DNA from: Pseudopithomyces maydicus
Taxonomy: Eukaryota > Ascomycota > Dothideomycetes > Pleosporales > Didymosphaeriaceae
Assembly: GCA_026873275.1 (NCBI GenBank)
Contig: JANTUC010000001.1
Span: 2,852,001 to 2,916,000 of the forward strand
DNA length: 64,000 bases
Direction of reading: 5' to 3'
In this document: in pieces, positions 34,705 to 45,624 of the stretch
Numbering within the stretch: the first letter of the stretch is position 1
How the letters are laid out: every line of letters starts with the position of its first letter
Translations under genes and position numbers: made by a program
Notes under the pieces: model-generated
The model's database searches: none
What the model was told of the DNA's origin: nothing
The model's input: only the letters and a program-made list of their open reading frames with translations

Positions 34705-36490
34705 ATGTTCGATCTAGTGCCTACATATACGAATCCGGTGCGGCGGACTAAAACATCCCAACGTTTTCAGCTCGCAGAGAATCGGGGTATCCCCCCTCCA
34801 CTTCAAGCAGAAGCCGAATCGTATCTAGTCGAGCTAGCTAGCGAAGATGACCCTGCCAACGCAAAAAACTGGAAGTTCAGCCGCAAAATGATTGCTGCAT
34901 GCATACTCGGTTTCGATACTTTGGTTGCTAGTTGGGGCAGCAGTGTCTTCTCATCAGCTGTAGGCCCAGTGAGCCAGCAATTCGGTGTCAGTACTGTGGT
35001 GGCCCTACTCGGACTGACGTTGTACATTTGTGGATTTGCTACAGGCCCTTTGGCGTTCGGTCCATTGAGTGAATTGTATGGGCGCAAGTACCCAATTACA
35101 ATTGCCGCTTTCATATTTGTAAGTTTGCTTTGTCTCCGCTGAGAAATTCTGGCATTGACATATGCCAATAGACATGCTTTATGTTCGCCTGTGCGACAGC
35201 GAAAGATTTTCAAACACTCATGCTCTGTCGGTTCTTTGCGGGTGTATTTGCATCTTGCCCCTTGGCTGTTGTTGGAGGTGCCTTCTCTGACATGTTTGGT
35301 AACGAGACACGTGGCATCGCAATTGCTTGTTTTTCTGCGTTGGTATTTCTCGGTCCATTCATCTCACCAATCGTTGCGGCTTTCATTACTGAAAGTTACC
35401 TGGGCTGGCGATGGACACAAGTAAGTCGCTCGCTATTCAAAGCTATCCGGCCAATTTAACCATGTCTCACAGTATATCACTGGTATTATGGGTGGTTTTG
35501 CTACCATACTCGATGTTTTGTTTCTAGAAGAGACATACCAAAAGACGCTGCTCAAGAAACGCGCGCAATTCTTCCGCACTGAGACTCGGAATTGGGCGAT
35601 TCATCACATCTCTGAAGAGGAAGTGATTGACTTCAAAGATCTTGTGCACAAGCATCTGGCCTTGCCACTAAAACTTCTTTTTCTTGAACCAATTGTTTTC
35701 CTCATAACTCTCTACACAGCCGTATGTACCACTCAACGCTCCTCTACCTTGGCTACTCAAGATCTAACATTTTCTTTAGTTCATATACGGTATTCTATAC
35801 TTGTTCCTAGAAGCATACCCTATCGTCTTTGCAGAGTATCGCGGAATTTCTTCATCGGTCTCTACCCTCATGTACATTGGCTTAATCATTGGGGTGTTGG
35901 CAGGATGCGGCATCGTCATCGCCTTCGAACCGCGTTATAATCGGAAGCTTAAAGCCAACCACAATATCCCAGTTCCAGAACAGCGTCTCCTGCCTATGAT
36001 GATCGGCGCTATTCTCTTTCCTATCGGTCTTTTCTGGTTTGCGTGGACTGGAAATTACCCAAGTATCAACTGGGCCGCCCCAGCCGTTTCAGGAATCTTG
36101 ACTGGCGCTGGAATCTTGACAATCTTTCTCCAGGCTCTAAACTACCTGGTCGATGCTTACCTAATGGTAGCCGCGAGCAGTATCGCGGCAAACACATTTC
36201 TACGAAGTTTTTTGGGGCGGGATTCCGTAAGTTTCTATGGGCTTCAGTGATGAACGTGAAACACTTCTGACACCAACTTAGCCTTATTTGCGACCCAGAT
36301 GTTCCATAACTTAGGCGTTGACTGGGCTGGTTCCTTGCTTGGATTTCTTGCAGTAGCATTCATGCCTATTCCGTTTCTTTTCTATATCTTTGGTCCGCGA
36401 TTGCGCAAAATGAGTTCATACGCTCCTACCGAGTTTGGAATGCCGCAGAAACCAGATGAAGAGGCCCAAGACTCAAATAAATCACAATAG
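34705..36490 (+). CDS. MFS transporter, DHA1 drug:H+ antiporter type, one frame break
   Basis: Five exons: 34705-35118, 35172-35420, 35473-35721, 35780-36226 and 36282-36490. The protein is a 12-helix MFS carrier. After about 55 hydrophilic residues come helix 1 (MIAACILGFDTLVASWGSSVF), the motif GPLSELYGRKYPI (motif A) and the motif GPFISPIVAAFI (motif C of antiporters). The sequence ILYLFLEAYPIVFAEYRG is typical of polyamine/drug exporters of the DHA1 class. The frame breaks at a T6 run (36208-36213). Upstream reads SSIAANTFLRS; the next frame then gives FGAGFPLFATQMFHNLGV, which is the conserved continuation and fits the last splice phase. One more T yields 522 aa. Between the P450 and the cyclase, it may export the product. 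Confidence 0.85.
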
Positions 36491-36812
36491 AAAGTCCGTT
36501 TCTGTGTAAGAATTAGCTAAAAAGGCTAAAACACAGTAATTTTGGTAATTCTGATAGTAAAGTGACTTTTCTCTTGTGCATACTACAATGAAAAAGTCGA
36601 TCTCCATACTTACAGCAAGCAAAAGTCGAGTTGCTGTTTATCTGTACTATTTGACAAATGGAACATCGGAAGGGTCTTGTTGAGTCTACGAAGGCCACAA
36701 AGATATATTTCCGTACCGTGTAATTCACAAACGTTCAACCTAAAAATAACACGCTCGAGTATAATGTAGTATATCGATGAATAAGAGTTCTACGGGTTCT
36801 CGACTGAGCACT
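36491..36812. other. Intergenic between convergent genes
   Basis: AT-rich 3' flanks of the MFS and terpene cyclase genes. Nothing else recognised. Confidence 0.5.
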
Positions 36813-37959
36813 TTACTCTTCTCCAACTGTGTTGTACCTTGGACAGTTCGAACTCCAAAAACAATTGCCTCCTAGCATCAACCCCATGGCCTTCACATAT
36901 TTTGCCATCTTGTTAGATCCCGCGCAACGCCTTGTAATGTCGACTCCAAGTTGTCGTGTCCTCTGTTCGTGTTGCACGATCAACCCTTTGAGATAAACAA
37001 CAGCATCTTCTTCGCTCAAGTTGTACTGTTTCCTAATCACAGGTACAGCGTTCCACTGACGATCGGCTGGATCATTGCGCTCGACGTTCCAAGAATATAG
37101 ATCGTTTGTGAGGCCCATGGCACGGCCGGCAGAGAGACACATCTCATGACAAATATCTTGCTCGGTGGGACTTAAACAGATGTCCAATGTCCACTGCATG
37201 AACGATTCCATGATCCTATCGAAAGTCAGTGAGTGGCTCGACGAGCTTAGTGTATTCGGGCACCTACCAGAATCCTACGTTAACGATTCTGAACTCAGTG
37301 TATTCATCTATCTCTGGGAAAGAGCCCTTCTGACTGTCATAGTTCTGCAGATAAGCCTTGAGCGAATCAATTACTCGAGGTGCCCCTTCCTCATCTAGGT
37401 TTACAAGACGCTCGGCAAATTTGTGGAATAATTCCATGATAAGCATCTTGCGGCTTGATTCCTTAGGGAGCTTATTGGCCTCAAGAGAGTCACGGATCTT
37501 AGCGTGCACTTCGGCAGCCTTGTCTTGAGGGATATCTTCTGCAATATCTGACTGTTCGTCAGTAAATCGCGATATGTCGGTGTCTCGTTTCAACTCACCG
37601 TCATAAAGCCAAAGCGTCTCGATGATCTCGGTAGCAAGGTTTACCCGGTCCGTTTTACCATGAGGCCAGGTGATAGCAAAGAAGTTGCCATAAGGTCCTG
37701 CGGAATGCGAACGAAGCTTCTTGTCTTTCGCGGAGGGGACAATATCAAGCCAGGTTTTGCGAGCAACTTGCGCGCCCTGGGCAATTTGGTGCTCGTCAGA
37801 GTGTACACGAACAGGAAATGTCGTAATACAAGAGGGAGAGCAGGAAGTGTCGATTTTGTTGGCAGACAGTGTGGCTGTGGACCGTGAAGAAGAGTTTCGG
37901 GGTAGGCTGGTGAGCCATGATGGTCTCTCAAGAGAAGGACTTAACACTTGAACAGACAT
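36813..37959 (-). CDS. Class I terpene cyclase, single domain, like the cyclase half of fungal bifunctional terpene synthases
   Basis: Exons on the minus strand: 37959-37599, 37547-37268 and 37215-36813, giving 347 aa. The intron 37216-37267 restores GFWIMESFMQWTLDI. The 51-nt in-frame intron 37548-37598 (GTGAGT donor, CAG acceptor) has to be removed. Spliced, the protein reads LWLYDDIAEDI, the aspartate-rich metal motif; unspliced, it has DGELKRD and no such motif. The second metal motif NDLYSWNVE (NDxxSxxxE) and the C-terminal CPRY with upstream GNCFWSSN match the cyclase domains of fusicoccadiene- and ophiobolin-type synthases. Those enzymes continue into a prenyltransferase domain, but here the stop follows nine residues after CPRY-type residues. 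It should ionise a linear prenyl diphosphate supplied by another enzyme. No GGPP synthase lies in this window. Chain length of the substrate is unknown. Confidence 0.85.
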
Positions 37960-39397
37960 GATAGTATGAGTGTGAGAATCCTTTTATGTTGCTGAAGCTG
38001 TCGATGTGATACTGAAGACTGGATGTAGGATGTCTGACCCAACGCTGTGGTCCATCGTCCTTTTATATTCTAAAGCTCCATGTATATCTTCAGTAGACGG
38101 TCCTGTTGACATCACTCGGAGACAAAATGATCCGCAACGGTTGGAGCTCATCACTGATATCATACCTTGCCGTCTTTTGCCAATCCGAGTACCTCTACGA
38201 CTGTGCACGAGACCGCCTTGAACAAAATCAGCCCTAAACTTTGGTGCTAGATGATGAGTCAAGTCATGGGCATAGAGGCTACGTCAGCGCCCGAAGAACG
38301 TGCTAGACACTGGGCGTGCTTGTGCACAGAAGTGAACAACGCGGGCGGTCTTGTTCCACCATAGTATACTCGGTTCTCAGTAGCGCTCGTTCAACGGCTC
38401 GGAGAGTGCTGGTAGATTTTGTATACGAAGTCTTTAACATTCATTTTCCCTATAGGTAGTAGTGTTCGGGGTGAACTGGGCATCAATACCACAAGGTTAT
38501 GCTAAATGATGCGAACCATAATGGAGCATGGACCCTGATAGCCTCATGGTCATTTCCCACTTTCTGGTAGCTATGAGATGTAGGGTGAACTGTGCCCCTA
38601 AATTGCCGAAAATTCGGACCCAAAAACCATTCCCATGGAACCTGAAACCGCAATCCTTTGCGAGTCTTTCGCATATCGTCGAGGTCTGCCTATATTTCTT
38701 CAATTCTTCAATACCCTCTTGTGAACAGCTACAATCCTCTCCCGATAGTGGATGACGAACCGCAATATACGTCATTCAACCCTTTTACTGTCCAATCGCG
38801 ACTTTGGCACGGCCTGCAAATAGCCGCTACTACAACGCTCGGAGCAAGAGTCGAAGGATTCTTTGAGTATGGACGCGCACAGATCAACGACTAATTCCTT
38901 CGAAAATCAGCTTCCGCTTACCGGGAAAAGATCAACTGGTTGAGGCTTTAGCTTGTGTTGAAGCCCTGCGTTCTCGCTTACATGTTCAAATGCAGGTACA
39001 TCAGTGTCTCAGGAACAGTGCCGCGCCCAACGCACACCGTCTTGGCCGCTGTCGGAGGATTTCGCGAGCGAGTAATTTCGGTCGCACTGCTCATTTGGAT
39101 GTATTGGCACATGTGCCTGACCCACAATAGAGAAAGGGAAAACTTCCCTTTTTTGAGCCGATGTGGCGAATCTGATGATAGCACAAGGAATGAATTGGTA
39201 CCTAAGCTATACTGGAAAGATATTGTGTACTCGCGGAGTGTTGGCTCCGAACTTGAAAATTCTTTTCGCGCGAGTAAACTACCTTATGCAGGAAGTGATT
39301 ACCGGCACCTTGATGTTGACGTCGTGGTAAGACGGCCTCGGTAACGATGTTTGGCTCACTGACTCCCCAGCACTTGCATTGCAAGCACGATCCCTCA
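37960..39397. other. Large intergenic region, possibly holding gene remnants
   Basis: The first 400 bp should include the cyclase promoter; a CGGA-N10-TCCG arrangement lies at 38117-38134. At 38500-39350 several open frames of 60-129 codons lie on both strands, for example + 38955-39344. None has a recognisable domain or clean splice connection. The region may be a decayed gene or ordinary spacer. Confidence 0.45.
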
Positions 39398-40587
39398 CTA
39401 CGCCTCAGTGTATGTCACGGTATACTCTGTCTTTTTCCCGACACCATCTCTAGGGACAATATACTCCTGGCTGCCGGTCGTAGATGCCTTTGATTGAACG
39501 TCATCAAGCCTAATGCTAGGACCCATGTCTGGGCGTGATCGCTGCGATCTTTTGTTGCCGGACTGACCATAGCCTGAATTTCCGTAGCCACTGATTTCGG
39601 TCTTGCCCCACTTGATCATTTTGATAAGAGGTCGTAAAGCGGCCAGTGAAGCGGTGAAGATCGTGAGCCCCAACTCGGTGATAGAGCTACGCACTGGTCA
39701 GTAACGTCTAAGTGCAAATGCCACGTCATCAGCTTACTATACAAAAGTCGTGAGATATGCGTTCATTGCTTCGGGGCCCACAGCACTCTTCAAATTTGCG
39801 ACATCCACCAAGTACTTCAATCGGATCACAGTCGCGACGGAGCTGACTACACCCAGCCCGAGCAGTATGATGATCGAGATCTTCATTTTCAAACTTAGCT
39901 GAACGCCTCGAAGTAGAAAGATAGGGAGCGATGCGTAAAGGAAGCTCGAAATGATGTCCATGGCCGAGATCGAGAATCCAGTGTTACCCAGGATTTTGGG
40001 GTCCATGCAAGTACCTGTGCCTTCGCCCCATGCATATGGAAGTGGTCTACACTGGAGGCCGACAATTGTGCTTGTGGCTAAAGTCCACACAGCCATACAT
40101 CCTATGGAGACCTCAAGGAGGCGACGAATAGGTTTGTTGGTGGTGGCAAGACGATACAGAACGAGTGCGACCGAGACTTTTGCGACGAATACGATGATCA
40201 CATACTCCAGGGTTGAGATGACAAAGAACTAAGTGAACCACACCGTCAGCTAGGCACGATTCACGTATTTTGATATTTGCTCTTACCTTGACTGCCGTTA
40301 TCGTATTGTACGAGGGATTGACTCCGAAGTCTTCTGCGCCATAACCGTTCGTCACCGAGATGAAAGTAGTGATACAAAGGAGAACAAATCCAAGCTACAC
40401 GGCGGTCAGACGTCTTTTTCCAAGCATGTTTAATAGTTTCACTCACGAAAGCAACGACCATAGCCCAGTCATCGTAGCTAAATGCCTTGGTCATGAAATA
40501 TCTGACGTAGACTCGTAGGCCAACGGCAATGGTATTGAGCACCAAGAAGATGATCATCACCGGCGGAAGTGACTCACGAGCCCACAT
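39398..40587 (-). CDS. Fungal rhodopsin-fold (PTH11-related) integral membrane protein
   Basis: Four exons on the minus strand: 40587-40447, 40394-40287, 40228-39738 and 39686-39398. The introns are 52, 58 and 51 nt, in phase, giving 342 aa. Seven hydrophobic helices are visible, with the family signature VGLRVYVRYFMTKAFSYDDW after helix 1. Further features are GYGAEDFGVNPS before helix 3, FVAKVSVALVLYRLA, GLQCRPLPYAW and a cytosolic C-terminal tail with GYGNSGYGQSGN repeats. It belongs to the large fungal rhodopsin-domain family that includes PTH11-like proteins, without a CFEM domain. It is the second such gene in 15 kb and lies just beyond the terpene cyclase. Receptor activity is only inferred. 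Confidence 0.85.
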
Positions 40588-41631
40588 TTTGACATTCGAG
40601 TCAGGTCGGAGGCCACGGCTGCGAATAACTACAACGAAGTATGTTTGGACGGTTTGAACAGTGGGACACTTGTAAAGTGGAGCGAGAGTGACGAAGAGAA
40701 ATATCTGGTATGATCATCCAGGCGATACCTCGTACAAAAGACTTTTCGCCTCCGTTCTGCAGCCCCTGACGGCTCGCTGAAGTGATTTCCATGCAGATGG
40801 AACTCGGCCAGTGTGAGAATCCTACAGTACTCATTATGGTTAGAGGACGTGGGTACACTGAACTTGGCCCCTAGCAATTCTCTAGCTCTCCGAGTTGACG
40901 GGCCTGCGCGTGTCAGTATAAACAGTACTAGAGGTGTTGATCAACACACTTCTGAAGTACTTATTTAGTTGGGACTACAGTACATTTACGAAATTGTCTT
41001 GGGAATGCTTTCAATTGTAAGCTTAGTCGCGACTTCCTCCGCGAAGTTCGTTGAGAAAACCCACAACTGAACACCGCATGAAACTCGTACGGGGTGGCCC
41101 GCAACTCTATACCCAATTCATATTAATCACAGCACTTGCAAGCCCTGTTGTTATTCGCGGCTAACCCTTTTAGGATTTGATCTACATTCACACAAGGTTA
41201 AGATTGGCTGTCAGTCAGCGTGAACGCCACCGGCAGTTAGCAACCTGGGGGTAGATCGACGGACCGCAGCACGATAGCCTCAGTCCAGAACGGATCAGAC
41301 TCCTTTTTGTGGCCTCTCACCCATGCAATATTCGGTAAATTCCGCTATAAGTTTATGATATTGGTCTCTGAACTGTGGGGACAACACTCATATTGGCTAG
41401 ATATGCGGTCGTCGCGATGTCAATCAAACCGTGAAGGAACCATCTAATGCAACAGCAGAGAAGCACTAATACTCCCAAAACGGATTTCCAAGAGAGAGAT
41501 CACAATCCATTGGAGCTGTGGTTTCGGTTAAATATCTGTGCCCAAGCAACAGTTCGTGCGCAATTGAAAGCACCTGCATTCGTAGCTTAGGAGCCTATCA
41601 GCAATCTTTTCTCTTACTCGCTTCTCATACA
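40588..41631. other. Divergent promoter region
   Basis: About 1 kb between the starts of the membrane-protein gene and the kinase-like gene. No supported ORF, RNA or repeat. Confidence 0.5.
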
Positions 41632-42780
41632 ATGGCAGCTGCGGAAACTCCCATAGAAGCCGCCGCTGCGGCTGTCAACGTTCCATCGCTAGCAAAGCTC
41701 GCCGTTCACCCAGAAGACATTCCGCCTCCACCAGAACTACTACCAACACTACCCACAGATATTAACGCACAATGGCTTTCCCGAGTTCTTGGGCACAAGG
41801 TCAAAACCGTCTCCCTCGATCGGGTCATTCCTGGGACGGCCACCAAGGCTTTCATCTCTATCACCTACGAAGACGAGAATTCCTCCGAAGAGCTTCCGAA
41901 GCGCTTGTGCGTAAAGGGCGGGTTTGATCCCAACTTCATAAAGGCGATGCCATGGATTGTCATGATCTACCAGCGCGAGTGTGATTTCTACAACCACGTT
42001 GCTCCCAAGCTGGACAACATGGACCTTCCGCGGTCATGGTGGGCAGGGCACAATGCGACCCAGGGCATTGTGCTTATGAACGATCTTGCTGCACAGGGTT
42101 ACGGCTTTGGCAACCCAGCCGAAGCATGGCCTGTGTCTCGTGTGCTCACTGGAGTCGAGCAGCTGGCCGCACTACACGCTAAGACGTGGCACGTTCAAGC
42201 GTCAGACTACCCGTGGCTGACCTCGGATTACGATCAGGCCATTCTAACGCTGATGAACACGTATGACGCGGTTGTGAACACGCCCGACAGGCCGAAGATA
42301 CATGAATACCTGAAAGATCAGAAGCGTGTCACTGCAGTGTTGAAGAAGCACTACGCCTTGCGCAATCCTCGCTTCCGATGCTTACTGCACGGCGATTCGC
42401 ATACAGGCAACACGTACCTGGTGAAAGATGCGCCACGCTTCTTGGACTGGCAGATGATACACATCGGAAGCGCGTTTCATGATCTGTCGTACTTTGTCGG
42501 AGCATCACTCACCGTTGAGGACCGGAGAGCGAAGGAGTGGGAAATTGTGGATCATTATCTTCAAACCCTGGAAAAATTCGGGGTTGAACGGTTATCCGTC
42601 TCTGATGAGGAAGTCGCCCAAGAGTACAAGAAGTCGTTCCTGGCCGGTATCGGTTGGATAATGTGTCCGTACGAAATGCAGGTAAAGGAATGCGTTCACC
42701 CTATGGCGCTGAGGTATGCCGCTGCATTGGACGACCACAAGGTGTTGGAGCTTGTGGAGGGTTTACCTGATCCGCAATAG
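41632..42780 (+). CDS. CHK/aminoglycoside phosphotransferase-like kinase
   Basis: A single exon of 383 codons from the ATG at 41632; the frame is open further upstream but only from a GTG. The N-terminus (MAAAETPIEAAAAAVNVP) is low complexity. The kinase-like fold is shown by LCVKGGF, with the likely ATP-binding Lys, and QRECDFYNHV with a conserved Glu. It continues with GIVLMNDLAAQG and VEQLAALHAKTW, the Brenner-type catalytic loop LLHGDSHTGNTYL, and LDWQMIHIGSAFHDLSYFV with the metal-binding Asp. This arrangement is that of the CHK (ecdysteroid-kinase-like) and APH/choline-kinase clan, which phosphorylate small molecules. Whether it belongs to the neighbouring locus is unknown; it is 1 kb beyond the membrane-protein gene and transcribed away from it. 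Confidence 0.85.
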   Translation: MAAAETPIEAAAAAVNVPSLAKLAVHPEDIPPPPELLPTLPTDINAQWLSRVLGHKVKTVSLDRVIPGTATKAFISITYEDENSSEELPKRLCVKGGFDPNFIKAMPWIVMIYQRECDFYNHVAPKLDNMDLPRSWWAGHNATQGIVLMNDLAAQGYGFGNPAEAWPVSRVLTGVEQLAALHAKTWHVQASDYPWLTSDYDQAILTLMNTYDAVVNTPDRPKIHEYLKDQKRVTAVLKKHYALRNPRFRCLLHGDSHTGNTYLVKDAPRFLDWQMIHIGSAFHDLSYFVGASLTVEDRRAKEWEIVDHYLQTLEKFGVERLSVSDEEVAQEYKKSFLAGIGWIMCPYEMQVKECVHPMALRYAAALDDHKVLELVEGLPDPQ

Positions 42781-43372
42781 CCACACACAGGCTCGAGCTT
42801 ACATAAAAATGACGTCACACACAAACGCGAAAATAGAACTGGGTAGATGAATTAATAGACTTGCAAACCGCGTAAAGGCATCATTATCAGAACTAAGTAA
42901 AGCGGCAATCCTTCGCAAAAGTTCATCATTGGACCACATCACATATTGACAAAGCCTGTTCAGCGACGATGCTTTTAATAATTGCACCTACATGCGCATA
43001 TGTGCAGATATCTAGACAGGGCTATCTAGACGGGGCTTCGACTGAGGCATACTTGATTCGCATGCTCAGTACTGGATCATCGTAAATCTGTTTTCGTCAG
43101 ACACTTAGTAATGTCGCTGCATCGATCAAGGTTGACAAGCCTTGCCAAATCGAAGTTCATGTTTGATAGCTCATATAATATTACAAAATAGGTTCTAAGT
43201 TTTGGAATGAGTCTAAACGAGTATGGGTGAGAAGAAGGGATATATTTCATGTGAATCTGGTTAACTCTACGCCTTGATGTCGCACAGTTCATGAAACTAA
43301 TAAATAATCTCATAGAAATTTTATTTAGCACGGCCGGCGTGCGCAGCCGAATCAGGAATTGTCAATCTTCCA
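42781..43372. other. Intergenic between convergent genes
   Basis: AT-rich; no feature recognised. Confidence 0.5.
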
Positions 43373-44455
43373 TCATGAACTGCTGAAGTGCCTGAATTTG
43401 TACTGGATTATACTCCAAATATCAGGACGACGTTGAAGACCCCAAAGAAACTGCGTCACAGCGTCACCGATTGTGGACATGCTGCTATGCATTTCCGCTG
43501 CTGAATCTGCTAGGTTACTCAGTTGTTCGAGGTCAATATTCTGATATACTTCGTTCGTAGTGAAGGCATTACGGACCACGCGGAAGGCCTCGTACGAATC
43601 CTTGCATTCTTCCAGGCGTTTTGAGAGCTCCTCGGTAAGATCGGTACGAAAACTTACGTTCTGCTCCGTGAAGTTCAGGATTTGCTTGATAAGGTTCTCG
43701 TAAATGGAGAGGATATCGTTGGCTTGAGCATAAAAGCGACACAACGGCTTGATCTCAGAGATGATGGCACTTAGCTCTTGCTCAACGCTGCGGGCATGCC
43801 CCGCGGAAGCATTGAAGTTGGCAACGAGATCTATGCTGGCGTTTTCCATGGATTCCATGACATCTTGGTACTGTTCTTCAACGATGCGATTCTCTTCGAA
43901 AAGTTCGTTGATTCTGGACTTTTGTTCGGCCAGTTCGTTGGACAATATTGCACAAGATTTCTCTTTCTCATCAAGTCGGGCTAAAAGCTTTTTCTCGAGC
44001 TCGTCATAGATCTCTTTGTTGACACGCAGTTCATCAGCGAGCTTAGTATTGCTCTGTCGGAGGTAATTGACCTCCGTCTCCAAACAATTTGTCTTCGCAC
44101 AAAGACGATCAACTTCCTTTTCTTTATCAAGCGCTTCCTTCATTTTTTTCTGATAAAGGTTTGCACGTGCCTCAGCATCATTTTTGAGATTTAGGTAGAA
44201 TGCAGCGGATCTATTTGCCTGATCAAGATCAACATGCAGTTGCTTTTGATCCTCTGGGATGAACTCGATCTTGTCATTAGCTTGCCTCAGCTGAGCTTCA
44301 AGATTTGATATTCTATCATTCTTCGCTTTCAACTCTTCCTCAAGATCATGGATGTACCTCTTTGCATCTTCGTCTTTCATCTCCGGGGAGTTATCGCCAG
44401 GAGACAGTCCCTGCTCCTTATGATGAAGCAGTTCTTTTGTCATTTCAGCAGTCAT
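43373..44455 (-). CDS. Coiled-coil protein of unknown function, 360 aa
   Basis: The frame is open from 44599, but the ATG at 44455 (MTAEMTKELLHHKEQ) is the more natural start, because the upstream extension is a short hydrophobic segment followed by promoter-like sequence. Nearly all of the protein is helical with heptad patterns, for example YIHDLEEELKAKNDRISNLE and LEEELKAK, and later ELSKRLEECKDSYEAFRVVR. It should be an elongated coiled-coil protein. No motor, kinase or nucleic-acid motif is visible. If translation began at 44599 the extra 48 residues would include one hydrophobic stretch (TLRAIVSCTNFLLLCY). Function is unknown. Confidence 0.72.
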   Translation of the reverse strand: MTAEMTKELLHHKEQGLSPGDNSPEMKDEDAKRYIHDLEEELKAKNDRISNLEAQLRQANDKIEFIPEDQKQLHVDLDQANRSAAFYLNLKNDAEARANLYQKKMKEALDKEKEVDRLCAKTNCLETEVNYLRQSNTKLADELRVNKEIYDELEKKLLARLDEKEKSCAILSNELAEQKSRINELFEENRIVEEQYQDVMESMENASIDLVANFNASAGHARSVEQELSAIISEIKPLCRFYAQANDILSIYENLIKQILNFTEQNVSFRTDLTEELSKRLEECKDSYEAFRVVRNAFTTNEVYQNIDLEQLSNLADSAAEMHSSMSTIGDAVTQFLWGLQRRPDIWSIIQYKFRHFSSS

Positions 44456-45624
44456 GGGGTATACTTGAAGTGTGTTGGGATTGGCTCCTCGCCTGTAGCA
44501 AAGTAGGAGGAAGTTGGTACAAGATACAATAGCTCGCAAAGTCAAATCCGAGAGAAGGTTCAGTTGAATCACATGTCTTATATCCAATGAATAGTGCATT
44601 GTGTGCAGGCTATGTCATTTACAAAAGCTGTTCCTCAAAGTACATTGTAGTTGCTGTACAATGTAACAATCAACATTACTTCTGAAGATGAGAACTACGT
44701 GAATGGAGCAGATGGTACCGTCCAAGTTTCCCTCCTTCGCCTCCTCTTTAAGCGCCAACATTATCGCATGTTCCAAAGTTCCGAAGCTCCAAGTGGCAGT
44801 TGGGCGCGGCTGTATCACCTGATGCTCGCGTCGCCCGCCCATCCACGTGTCTACGCGGTAGCGCTAAATCTCCATACGGTTAGCCGCGCACGTGCCTTCT
44901 AAGCTGAGGTCCAGCTCTATCTTGTCGCGCTCGCCTCCTCTTCTCCATCGACTTCCTTGCAGTACCTATACGACAACCACACTGCACCTCACCAATCCAT
45001 AAATTCAGCCTGCGTAGGTATGTGCTTCTCATTACTTTTTCGGAAAGCTGAGGATGCAACAACGTCATTCTTAGTCCGAGCCACCCCCATTCCTTTCCAC
45101 TCTCACCTGCGCTCCGAGTCCAAGCTCTACAACCTGGCGTGAGATCAGCGGTCGATGACCATGGCGCAAGCCTAGTCGGCACGTAGCTGCGAGGCCATGG
45201 GTAACTTGGTGGAGGCACATACGCTTGAACCCGTGTGTGCGTGTCGGTGTCGCTGAGCCGGCCGATATTGAGCAAAGGGTCGTGGTAACGGCGATGCTTG
45301 TGGGAGGTGTTGACGATTTAATCTTCTCTCTGAGGCACTCATTTCTTTTCAGCCATAATCTCATGCACCGTTTAGATGATGCTGATACTTAAACTAGGCT
45401 ACTTTCTTTCATAAGCAGATGTTGAAAGGGCGACCACGAGTGCGCGACACAAGAGAACAGAGGTCTTCACAAATATCACATTTCAGAAGAAAGATTGATC
45501 CTCGTGTGCGGGAAAGCACATACAATTTTTTTATTTTTGTTTTTAAGTATACTTAGACTATGGCAATAAAACTTATCAGGATCCAAACACTTCGCTCCAA
45601 CCAAACATTGTGCCCATCGTGAAA
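44456..45624. other. Intergenic
   Basis: A pyrimidine-rich, transcript-start-like stretch lies at about 44920-45010, but I cannot assemble a gene behind it. Short ORFs on both strands, no recognised RNA fold. Confidence 0.4.

Noticed and set aside
38955..39344. 129-codon plus-strand frame beside the cyclase
   Set aside because: No recognisable domain and no neighbouring exon in phase; kept only as a possible remnant.
45150..45260. Possible C/D-box snoRNA
   Set aside because: A CGATGAC and a CTGA are present at suitable distance, but the C box does not match RUGAUGA and no terminal stem is seen.
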